NCBI RefSeq assembly: GCF_905220365.1
Contig: NC_061134.1
Coordinates: 13,407,001-13,471,000 of the forward strand
Direction: 5' to 3'
DNA from: Vanessa cardui
Lineage: Eukaryota; Arthropoda; Insecta; Lepidoptera; Nymphalidae
DNA: 64,000 nucleotides
Shown: one piece after another, positions 25,015 through 35,800 of the stretch
Layout: every line of letters starts with the position of its first letter
Numbering within the stretch: position 1 is the first letter of the stretch
Translations under genes and position numbers: made by a program
The notes under the pieces: generated by a model
The model's input: the letters and a program-made list of their open reading frames with translations, nothing else
Told to the model about the DNA's origin: nothing
Database searches by the model: none

Positions 25015-25440
25015 AGCTTAAGTTACTCCTTATAATATAAGCTTTCTGCCAGTAAAAGTACCTTCAAAATCGGTCCACCCAGGTCCAAAAATTGTAAAAG
25101 ATGTTATTTTAATATATGAACCGTATATGTATTCATATTCATTTCATAAAAAGCGGTTATTTTAATATTAGTATTAACTACTTTATTAATCAACACAATA
25201 CAACACTATACACACTTATAACTTAATATAATTTGTAATGACTAAGGCAACAACGACACGTCTACACTGTCCAACGCACTATTCCGAAGTAACCGATTCA
25301 GCTAGCGTATCCCTGTAGTTGCCTCCTACGAACTTCACGCTGCACAGTGCTGCCATCCGTTGAGATGAAATTTGACCGGAAATCAGACGGCGATAACATT
25401 AGAAACAGACACTCCAATTTTATTATATGTTTACATAATC
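25015..25440 (+). mobile_element. Helitron-like repeat fragment, split by an insertion
   Basis: Member of the AGACACTCC family (AAAAAGCGGTTATTTTAATATT ... AAACAGACACTCC). The copy is interrupted exactly in this conserved word by the insertion at 25172-25397. Confidence 0.65.
25172..25397. mobile_element. 226-bp insertion with 5-bp target duplication (solo-LTR-like)
   Basis: Flanked by ATTAG at 25167-25171 and 25398-25402. Removing it restores the host repeat. Five-base duplications are typical of LTR elements, and a minus-strand AATAAA lies near one end, but the ends are not TG...CA. The class is unproven. Confidence 0.5.
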
Positions 25441-25739
25441 GAAAATGAAGATTGATGTTTTCTTTCAGCGGTTCTCAGGAGGTAGGGAATTTCGGCAACC
25501 AATATTAAAACTAAATATTAAATGTTGAATAATGATTTTTAAATAAAATTTGATTTTTAACGCTAAATATACGAGCACGTTATGTCCGGAAGAGTGTAGT
25601 GAATATGTATTAGGTGATGGGCAATATGTTAAATTTAAGTGGGGTCAGGTGCGGCGAAGCGACACTAAATAATGTAAAAAGTGTTATTTAATGAGTTGAG
25701 AACATATAGTTTTATGTTTTGTATTATATATTTGCCTGG

Positions 25740-25850
25740 AAGTGGCTATAACTTCGCCAAAATTGTAAGCTCTTTTAGTTAGGCTACATCCATGTTTTAT
25801 TTTTCTCTTTGTGGAGTACAATAAAGCATAAAGCATATTCGTCTTTTGTT
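25740..25850 (+). repeat. LINE 3'-end fragment
   Basis: GTTAGGCTACATCCATG ... GTGGAGTACAATAAAGCATA, relative of 36480-36610 and 16100-16210. Confidence 0.45.
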
Positions 25851-25899
25851 TAATAAATAACAGGTTACAACATTTGAGTTAAAAAATTCGTTACGTTAT

Positions 25900-26110
25900 T
25901 AGCACATCTCTGAAATAAAATACAATCCAATGACTGATGCTTTTACAAGCACTTTGTAGTTACTCTTTTTCAACATTTAAAAATACAGTCGTGTTAGTTA
26001 AATGCAATTATATATGTGTGTAATACATCCTGCCTGGAAGTCAACGAGTATTAATTCCACGCTTATTTTTAATGTCTGTTGGTATGATATATTAGTAATA
26101 TTGAGAACGT
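25900..26110 (-). repeat. CR1/Jockey-like LINE 3' end
   Basis: Reverse copy (CTTTTACAAGCAC, GTAGTTACTCTTTTTCAACA, CCTGCCTGGAAGTCAACGAG). Confidence 0.7.
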
Positions 26111-26526
26111 AGTATTTTTAATTGTACGAAATGAGGTTTAATTGTCATCTTGACATTTGTTTTTTTTTTATTAAATTCAATATTTCCTTTAACATAAAGT
26201 AAGACTCATGTTGAAAAAAAAATACCTATCAGACTGGTTTTTGCCAATAGCTGTTGTTATATTAATTAAATTTATTTTTATCTATCAACAGTTGGTTTGC
26301 AATTTATTTTTACAACCATGTCTTATGATTTTAAAGGTTATTATGGAAATTACTAGGTACCTATTAGAACGAACACAGCTCTACTTAGAAATAAAGCGAT
26401 CACTTTCAGACAGTCTCATGTTGAATAGGTTATCTCATTTTTTAATTTCATTCATTTATCTTTCATACAAGCTCTAAATCATTCTTTCATTTTACAACGC
26501 ACTATTCAATCAATAACAATCTCCAG

Positions 26527-26708
26527 TGAAAATTCGCGGTCATTCAAAATGGGATGTAACAACGTACGTAGTTCCTGCAGTAAGCGAATTGATGCAAGGA
26601 ATGGTAGAGAATTCTTACGTAGTGGTGACCACTGACAGCACTCAATTTGAAGATATTGTTTGCTACAGAACCATTGGCTGTACGATTAACGAGCATGGGT
26701 GTTTCTAA
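26527..26708 (+). CDS. Orphan exon candidate, cysteine-containing C-terminal peptide
   Basis: An acceptor (AATCTCCAG) is followed by an open frame of 60 residues ending CYRTIGCTINEHGCF-stop, with ordinary codon use unlike the AT-rich noise around it. Its entry phase (one base carried over) equals that of the last peptide-gene exon at 24202. It could therefore be an alternative 3' exon of that gene or part of an unseen gene. I do not recognise the protein. Confidence 0.3.
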
Positions 26709-26897
26709 TATTAAAAAAAAGATTTATTGTTATGATTTAAACTCTTTTTATTATTGGTATTATTATTATTTTTTAGTTATTATGGTTATTTTAATATAAT
26801 AATATTACTTGATATAGATGATTATTCTATTGACGACAGAATAAAATGATTGTTTATAATCGCCGCGATGTTTTATTCATATGTCGTTGTATTATTG

Positions 26898-26953
26898 TTC
26901 AATCACATTAATCGATCTTGATTTTTTAATCAAGATCGATTAATGTGATTGAA
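26898..26953. repeat. Perfect 26-bp hairpin with 4-T loop
   Basis: TTCAATCACATTAATCGATC... pairs exactly with its inverse after a TTTT loop. It lies about 310 bases upstream of the lipase start at 27263. Confidence 0.9.
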
Positions 26954-27262
26954 TTAATGACTTATATAGTTTTTATACCTAACAAATAAACATATAAAAT
27001 TGTTAATTGTGACGACAATGGTTTTAGTTATAAAAATGCTATCGCTAAATACATTCAAATTAAATAAATCGTTATTTACGAACAAAAAAAGGGTAACATT
27101 CGTTTAAAAACGTAATTATAAAACGATTCGTTTAAAACTTTGTTTTCAATTACTTTATACCTCAAGGTTTACGATTAATAACGGCAGAAACATGGAAGTT
27201 AAAGTCAGTAACCATTCGAATAACCGACTTAACGTTGTGTGTGTGCTTTGTAAACAACAATA

Positions 27263-28417
27263 ATGAAGTTAATTATAATTTTTTTATCAACATTAATGGT
27301 TACACTTAGTTTATTAACGCGTTCGGATACTCCAATGGACTTCATCGAAATGGCAAACGATTCAGGCTACCCTGTGGGGGAGTACGATGTGGTCACACAA
27401 GACGGATACATATTGAAACTGTTTCATATACCCGGTGACAAAAGTAAACCAGTTTTATTGATGCATGGCGTCATCGACTCCGCTGATACTTTCGTTTTAA
27501 GGAAAAAAAGATCTTTAGCTATCGCCCTGGCTAATGCGGGATATGACGTTTGGATCGGCAACAACAGGGGTAACAAGTACTCTCGACGACACCAATATTT
27601 GGATCCGAATACGGACAGGGAGTTTTGGGATTACAGTTTTCACGAATTCGGCTATTATGACCTACCCGCCATTATAGATTTCGTACTCGATAACACTGGA
27701 GCGAAGAGTTTGAGTGCAATAGGTCATTCTCAAGGTAATTCAATATTCCTGGTTCTCGGAGCAACTCGACCGGAATACAACGAAAGGATAAGAGTGTTAG
27801 TGTCTCTCTCGCCGATATGTTACCTGAATAACTTGAAAAATACCGCTTCTCAAGTATTGAAATTATTACCAGCGATTACCCGATTCCTCTCAATTATAGG
27901 ACAAGAAGAGATTTTCAGTGAGGACACAGTGTTCGCCCGAGTGTTTAGGTATATCTGTGGAAGTAAAAAGAGTTACAGCTTTTGTACGAACGAAATTCTT
28001 TTCCGCTTAGCGGGAAGTGACCCCGAGGAACTAGAAGTTGACTTCTATCCCTCCGTTATCGCTCACTATCCGACCGGCACGTCTAACAAGAATGCCATAC
28101 ACTTGTCCCAGGTTGGAGCCAGACGAACGTTTGCGGAATTCGACTACGGATATCGAAATTTGGACATTTATAACACGACTGTTTCTCCGGAATACGATTT
28201 GAGTAAGGTTACGATGAAAATCGCGTTGCTGGCTGGGTTGAACGATGAGCTATCGACAATAAAAGACGTTACGTTATTAAGGAATAAATTACCGAATGTC
28301 GTGGAATATAGTGTTGTGAATCATAAGAAATTTAACCACATAGATGCGGTATGGGGAAGGAATATGCATGTATATCTTTTTCCGATTATTTTTGACATTT
28401 TGTCAAAGCACGGGTGA
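27263..28417 (+). CDS. Acid lipase (lysosomal acid lipase / gastric lipase family), single exon
   Basis: Secreted alpha/beta-hydrolase expected to cleave fatty acyl esters of triglycerides or sterols. 384 residues, the normal length for insect members of the family, with an ATG start. A signal peptide covers about residues 1-20. The N-terminal partial alpha/beta-lipase region has GYPVGEYDVVTQDGYIL. The oxyanion-side motif LLMHG is at 65-69. The nucleophile elbow GHSQG has Ser156. Catalytic Asp328 lies in LAGLNDEL and His359 in FNHIDAVWG. N-glycosylation sequon NTT at 304. No introns. A poly-A signal AATAAA lies at 28597-28602. Its closest relatives in the window are the two antisense lipases at 52 kb and 58 kb. 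Confidence 0.93.
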   Translation: MKLIIIFLSTLMVTLSLLTRSDTPMDFIEMANDSGYPVGEYDVVTQDGYILKLFHIPGDKSKPVLLMHGVIDSADTFVLRKKRSLAIALANAGYDVWIGNNRGNKYSRRHQYLDPNTDREFWDYSFHEFGYYDLPAIIDFVLDNTGAKSLSAIGHSQGNSIFLVLGATRPEYNERIRVLVSLSPICYLNNLKNTASQVLKLLPAITRFLSIIGQEEIFSEDTVFARVFRYICGSKKSYSFCTNEILFRLAGSDPEELEVDFYPSVIAHYPTGTSNKNAIHLSQVGARRTFAEFDYGYRNLDIYNTTVSPEYDLSKVTMKIALLAGLNDELSTIKDVTLLRNKLPNVVEYSVVNHKKFNHIDAVWGRNMHVYLFPIIFDILSKHG

Positions 28418-29159
28418 GGTCATCAAACGATTTAAATATGTAGTTCCGGTTCTATTCTATAATATAAAGATTTATACTTTTCTAAGTTGTTTAATTATAA
28501 ATTAAATAATATTCATGTAAATTAAGGTAACGTTCAACTCCAAATACACTTTTTTGATATAAAGTTTAGGCTATTGTGAAATAATGACAACATTTGAATA
28601 AAGAAAAAAAACTGGCGTCGTTAAAAAATGGAATACGCAAGAATTATAATTTTGCTATAAATTATTGAATGAACGAATAGTATATAGGTATGTTTGCTTT
28701 TTTTTATATACGGTATATATCATATATGTGTATAAATTAAAAAAATCTTATTACTTCCTTGGATTTAAATATGGACGCTTTCAAGGCAAACATCATTAAA
28801 ATTTTTATAGTTACATTTCCTAAATATAAAGAAAACGTAGCCATAAATGTATACCACTGATGATAAAGTAATAATAAATTATAAATGAGGTCGCATATTT
28901 TGCTTATATATATATTTCATAATTTTTTATATGTATATGAAATATACCTTAAAAGATAGTTGTTTTAAAACTAGTCTTGTTACATTTAGAATTTTTTTAA
29001 TTATGGCTGCTTTTGCTTGACTTGTTTAATTATCATTTATTATTTTGTTCTATTTTCGTTACTATAGATACCTACAGATAATTTGCATAATAAACTTTAA
29101 TACAATAATAATAATATGCGAATCATATTAATTATTTTACGAGTAAACAAATCATCATA

Positions 29160-29433
29160 ATGTAGTATAAAACAAAGTCGCTTACCGCTGTCTGTTACTA
29201 TGTATGCCTAGATCTTTAGAATTACGCAACGGATTGTGATGCGGCTTTTTAAATAGATAGATAGACTGTTTCGAGAGGAAGGTTTTTGTATATACTAATA
29301 ATAAATGAACAATATTGTATACAAATAATAATAATTTTAGAATTTTCTAATGTGATGTCGTAAATAAACATATGCTGTATATGTATATTTAGTATCAGTA
29401 TTTCACCGGAGCGAAGCCGGGGCTGGTCGCTAG
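29160..29433 (+). mobile_element. Non-autonomous Helitron
   Basis: Ends with the typical hairpin wording GAGCGAAGCCGGGGCTGGTCG and CTAG before T. The body has TTACGCAACGGATTGTGATGC and GAGAGGAAGGTTTTTGTATA. The left border is approximate. Confidence 0.65.
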
Positions 29434-30234
29434 TTGATTATAATATTCGAATATGATAATTACATAAACATAATCACGTTATGGAAGGTGGCTCAAATAT
29501 CCAAATAACCTATAAATAAAATATTCGACCGAGTATCGCTAACGTGCTCCTCAGAATTGTTCCGTTCTCTTCCGTTCCGTTACTTTGTCATGGATCCTAT
29601 GCTCAGAACCTTACCAAACTTCCACCAAACTATCCTTCAAGTATATAATAAAAAAATAATCATCAAAATTGGCTGGCGTCAATAATGCAAATTTAAGACT
29701 TATATCGTTTGTGCTTGTGATTATGTTGGCTATATTCGGATGTACTTTTTTCGTATTTATTGCTATTTACATTTATTGATATTTACATATTTCTTTCATA
29801 ATATCAATATACCTATATATATTTATATACAATACTAAATGTTATCTTAATTTATGTACATATACAATTGCAATAAGCGTTGTAATCGAAATAAAAATAA
29901 AACTTAAACAAATATTGATTTACTTTAGTAAGCACTATTTGATTTGCTTCGAAGAGTATAATTAATGCAAAAGGTTGTGTATTTACACATTAAAATACCT
30001 TGAAAATTTTAAAAGAATTGAATGATCTAAGTATATTTACTATTTAGAAAGTATAACACAAACAATATGGCAATCTGAAAATAATACACAAACAATAATA
30101 AGTAAAACTCAAATGTCTGCTTGATATTTCTGTCACAAATACTATATAGAACACTAGCTAGCTGTGATCGCTACTTTGTGCGAGTTTTTTATTGAACAAA
30201 GAAATATATGTATATATATACATATATATTGTAA

Positions 30235-30420
30235 TGTCATTATGTCAGTGAAAGTCCCGTTAAAATCGAGAATGGACCAGCCGAGATTAGCCGGAACAAA
30301 TAGACAGACCGATAGACAATTTTTTTTTATTTTGTTACATACATATATGCATTTATTTAAAAGCGGTTATTTTAATATTACAAACAGACACTCCACTTTT
30401 ATGATATGTATATATTATGT
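30235..30420 (+). mobile_element. Helitron-like fragment (AGACACTCC family)
   Basis: GTGAAAGTCCCGTTAAAATCG, GATTAGCCGGAACAAATAGA, AAAAGCGGTTATTTTAATAT, AGACACTCCACTTTTATG. Relative of 16604-17195. Confidence 0.6.
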
Positions 30421-32738
30421 CAATTCGTTTAGACAAACGTTTATTCCATTTATATCATTAGTATACTTATAATGATATAAATGGCTATCTACTATGGTTA
30501 CCTATATAAAATACGATACTTCACAGTAGTCCAGTAAGTATTCTTTTTTATAAATTAGCAAACAAATAAACAGTTATAATCAAGCAAAAATGTGAATAAG
30601 GAAAATATTGAGAAAAATAATATTTATTTCCAACAATTAATAATCGTATTTTATCAGCGTCATCATATTGTTCGGAGCAATGACCATTAAACACCTAACT
30701 CCAATTAAATTGGTTTGCAGTAGGTATGTTAGTAAAATTAGAGTCAGCCCAACACATATCAATCGTGACTCTCAATAACATTTTGGTATATAATCATTTA
30801 TATCATAAGTTAATAGTTTAGCGTTAGCTTTTAAAATATTACAAGCACTGATATTGCAGGAGCCACAGAGCCATGCCCAATTTATCCGTATCTCCAGATT
30901 CGAAATTACATATCCACAAGATCCCTAACTTTATTACTGTATTAACACTGGATTACTCTTCCAAAATACAATGATGCTTCTAGTTTCATCTGGACTCATT
31001 TACGTGCATCATTGCACAAACCTAAGTAAATCATTAAAGTTATTAAATCAATAAAATAAAATAAAATTGATTGCAAAGCTGAGGGCAATCAAACTTAATT
31101 ATATTTAAAGTGTTAGCAATGTTTCAGACAAGATAATATTCACGACGTCTAACTGCAGAGTAATTTAGATTAGTTAGCGTTATTATGTATGTAGGTATGT
31201 TATGCGGATTAATTGTTGTTATGACCGACATTTAAAATTCCGAGATTGTTTAGAGGATAAAATATTTAGATCATTGCCTTTACTTTGTTCGAAATTGTGT
31301 ATTAAAAAAAAAAACTAAATGTTGCATTAGTATAGTTGGAAATAGAATAATTTATTATGAAGCGGAGACGTTGCGAATACATAATACTTAATATATGCAA
31401 CGTGAAATGAAAAAATATATACATATTATATTTTTAATTTCAAATTCATCCTGAACAAAATATTTTATCACAAAAAATATTATTTTTTGATTTTTGTATA
31501 CATATTTTATTATAAAATTTGTACCTGAATAAAGAATATTTTGATTATAATTAAACTGAGTGTTAAGGAAATATAAAAGCGAATATGAGTTACTTAAAAT
31601 CACGAAAAATTTGTTATATATTATTGAAAGTCTATTATGCTGGACATTGGAGATTTTATTTAGTCGTAAAGTATTAGCCACGCCATAAGTGGTACGCTAA
31701 AATACAGAGATATTTTTGTGTCTGATGAAACTAATAAAATTAGATATTATTTTCTTATTAACTCTATATAAAAATTTCATATTCGAAAATAATTCCGTAA
31801 GTAACAGACATAGACAACACATAATAGCGCTTTCCATTAAAATAAGAAAAATGTCAGAAAATAAAACGAAATAATAGAAACCTCATGAAAGGCATTAAAC
31901 TATGAATTGAACAGAAATCTCAGGTAGAAATGATCTACTTAATTCTAATTGAACGTATTTTTTTTGTAGCTGACGCAACACTATTGACATTAACGTCACA
32001 ATTGATAGGAATGTTACAATATCGATATCGATTAAATCCTAACATAATGTGCATGGTGTTTGAAAATTTACTTAATTTAAATGTATATCAAACATGGGTT
32101 TTCACTTAAAATTCTTTAATAAAACAGTGTTGGATGGATATGAATTATTTATAAAACACTAGGTTTGTTAATTTTCTCACCTATAAAGCTCCAATCATAT
32201 CTATTCTCTAATTATTTTAATCTCATCAGCAACATGAATAATGGAAGGTTAAATTGGAATCTTTATGGTATAGAAACTTCCTGGAATAGTAATAGCAAAA
32301 TTATTTACCATACAATGATTGCCTTTCTTATTATTAAATATTGATAATTTTTCAATTACAACAAATGTTGATACTGATATTTGAAGAAGGTAAGTAGTCT
32401 GTGTAGGTATACCACAACATTTAGTAAATAAAATAAAAAATCTTCAGTAAAATATATTATTTGATACCAAACCATATATTTTCGATATCGATTGAGTTTA
32501 TACTGTTGAATCACTATTTGTGTCCGTACTTGTCACTGTCAAGATTCTAGTTATATTGTATATTCTGCAATATTGCATTGCTGCAAGATGCTGATCTTTG
32601 CAATACGATAGATCTTATTCGATGAAACAAACTATCGCTTACCTATCCTTAATAGGTTACTAAACGTGACACCGAGTTGTTTTAAAATAGATACAACTCA
32701 TAAACAGTGTTACTTATAGGTTATGAAGTGTTGGAAAC

Positions 32739-32832
32739 ATGAGTTATCAAGAAGGAAATAATTATTCAAATGGTGACTTTGCCCCCCAAAGGGGTGTCCC
32801 AGAGTCGACAATAAGAGAGGCATACGATGAAG
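32739..32832 (+). CDS. Probable first coding exon of the transporter
   Basis: ATG at 32739 opens MSYQEGNNYSNGDFAPQRG..., 31 codons plus one base, ending GATGAAG/GTAAGG. The next exon (acceptor TTCTTAG, 35726) supplies two bases and continues GIRAGAVRVARIAYG in frame. Exon 2 has no ATG before the permease motif, so an upstream start exon is required. This one fits by phase, position and donor quality, but an alternative start exon cannot be excluded. Confidence 0.5.
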
Positions 32833-35800
32833 GTAAGGTTCATTGAAAAAAATAACAAATATGTCACCTTTAAAAATACGCCGGGTATCTTTGACCTGTT
32901 TCTTTTAAGAATGAAATGTTGAATTTCTGCTTCATGTTTAGGTAGACAGAGTAAATATGTAATATTTATAAATAGTTTTTTTTTTTTAATAAATTTACAC
33001 TTAACCTTCCTCGGTTCTTCGGGTCATTTTGACCCGAATCTGATGTTTAACTGGCAATAAAAGTTGTAATTTTTAATATAATTTATTAACACTTCAGGAC
33101 AATTATTAATTATGTATTCACTCTATATAAGCACTATAAAATTATAGAAATGTCTCTTATCTTAGCTAGAATAAGTTTTTTCCATCTTAGGTTCTTTGGG
33201 TCAATAATACCCGAGTATGAAAAAAACCCTCGGGTCAAAAAAGCCCGTGTTCGTTAACAATAATGCTTTGTTGAATTTTAAGGATATAGTTACAATTTAT
33301 AAATATTAGTCAAACCTCAATCATCACTGATGTGTTATTGTTGAAAGTAAATTGAGAAAAATATTTGTTTACATTTGCATGCGGTTACATTACATTAGTT
33401 TCGTGAGACGATTATTTTTATTTGATTCATTTGTTGTTTGGATCGGACGACTTCCGCTAGTGTTTGAAATGGCTCACAATTTGACTAATTCTATGATTTC
33501 GCAAATTCTAAACTACGATATAAATTCTGAAGATAAAATAATTAGTGAAATGGAGAATTATCCTAAACCTGTGTTTTCATCTACTGTTGCATTCAATTCA
33601 AAAATGGTTCTCGTTTCTTACATTCCTAAAAAAATAAAAATGTAATTCTGTTGAGCACAAATCACAAAAAAATAGAAATACATCATTCAGAGCAGAAGAA
33701 ACCAAAAATGATCATGGACAAGAAAAGGTGCTGTTGACTTTCTAGATAAAATGGTTTCGGCCTATAGTTGTAAACGAATGACAAGAAGGTGGCCAATAGT
33801 TCATAACATGATTGATATTTCATGTTTCTATAATTTCTTATTATACTGTGACACCCATCCAGACTGGAGACAGTTTCTAGAGAAATTAGACATGGGATTG
33901 GTAAATGATCACATCGAGCGTAGGCAAACTCTTCTTCGGACAAATGCTTCACGGGAATTAGTACTATGAAGTACGAATACAGTCAGATGTTACCGAGACA
34001 ACTAATACTTCAACTACTCAGAGTTCTAATAAAAGGAAAAGGTGCAGTGTATGTCCACCTTCGAAATATGTAAAATCTTCAAAAATCTGTAAAAAATGTA
34101 AGAAATACATAATATGTCCAAAACATTCTGAAGTTTTGTGCCTTTCGTTTTGCCAAGATAATGAGCAATATAAGTATAATATAGTCGTTTAATGTAATTT
34201 TATTCGTATTTAATAAATATGATTTAAAAATATTAAGATTTAAATATTAGATTTTGTATTTAATTCAAAACAATTACTCCATATTTTTGCCATCGGGTCA
34301 ATATGACCCGAAGGCCTCAAGTGTACATTGTATTTGAAGAACCGAGGAAGGTTAAAAGAGTGATAGTGATTGACAATGTTTTGAAAAGTTTAATTATCCT
34401 GAATGTAACTGAAGAATGAATGAATGAAGAATTAATAATATATTATGAACAACTATAAGATAAATTTATATGATTTAAGTATTCTTATATTTCATAAATA
34501 TGTGCAAGTTTTTCAATATCTTAATCTTTTATGAGTAAATGCAATGAAATCATTTATTTTTATTCATTCTAATATGGTAGTTTAGTTCTAGTATAGTCTT
34601 GGAATATCACTTAGTGAGGCATTAAGAAAGTCTTAAAAATCTTTTGTTTGACTAAGAAAGATCACTATAACAGTACTTGCACTTTGATGCTTGTTAATTG
34701 AAAATATACTCGACCAGATTAAACACAGAACTATTATATTCTATTACAAATAATTATATATTATTCAAGAGCTGTTGGCAATGTACAATTTAGCAAAATT
34801 ATTAGCAAATTGCTGGGAATACGGTATAGCAATGTCTATTAACGTCACAAATATTTTAAATCAGTCATATAAAATGTGATCTGGTTATGTTTGTTAGTAA
34901 AATAAAGTAGCAATGACAATTTCGACAACCAATTGACTTGACGGTAACCCCATTTATCACTAAGCATTCTGTATCATATCAATCAGACCAATTGTAGTTC
35001 ATTCTCTGCATCGGTCATTAAACGTTACTTACGTTGGTTAGTGTTGAGTGATTTGCGCTATGTGGATTGTATTCTTGACGTTTCTCGGTAACAAGATTTT
35101 TAAATACATATTATATGTTTTTTCTAATTTTATTTTTATACATATTTATTTTGGTATAAGTATTGTTGATGGTAAAATTAATTAATTAACAATTTTTTTT
35201 TATATGGTTTTTATATGATTTCTAGATATATAATATTATAAATATACTATTTCAAGTTACCTTTTCTAAGTACATATATTAAAATGATGTTAAGCATTTT
35301 TAAATATTTTATTTAAGATTAATATTTAATAAAACGAGATGAGATGGTCCAGTAGTTAGAAAATGTGCATCTTAACCAATGATTGCGAATCAATCATTAG
35401 CATTAGCGTAATTTGTGTTTATAATGTATCTCGTGCGCGGCGGTGAAGGAAAACATCGTGAGGAAACATGCATGTGTCTAATTTCATCGAAATTCTGCCA
35501 CATGTGCATTCCACCAACCTGCATTGGAACAGCGTTTCGGAATATGTTCCAAACCCTCTCCTTAATGGAAGTGGAGGCCTTATCTCAGCAGTGGGAAATG
35601 TACATAAATGTTATAATATCTTGCATTGTGATTTTGTATAAAAAACACAAACTACTATAACACTTTCGTTTTGTCAGTTTGTATGTATGATACTTTATAT
35701 TTACTTGGTTAACTTTTATTCTTAGGGGGGATAAGGGCAGGAGCAGTTCGCGTGGCGCGAATCGCATACGGCATCTTATCCAGACGTAAAGCGGCCGAGG

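Larger units (their letters stand above)
28603..32738. other. Intergenic DNA between lipase and transporter
   Basis: AT-rich. It contains a Helitron (29160-29433) and a Helitron-like fragment (30235-30420) but no recognisable gene. The transporter promoter should lie in the right part; no clear TATA was found. Confidence 0.5.

Noticed and set aside
26208..26477. 89-residue hydrophobic frame as a membrane protein gene
   Set aside because: AT-rich Ile/Leu/Phe/Lys composition expected by chance; no splice or homology support.
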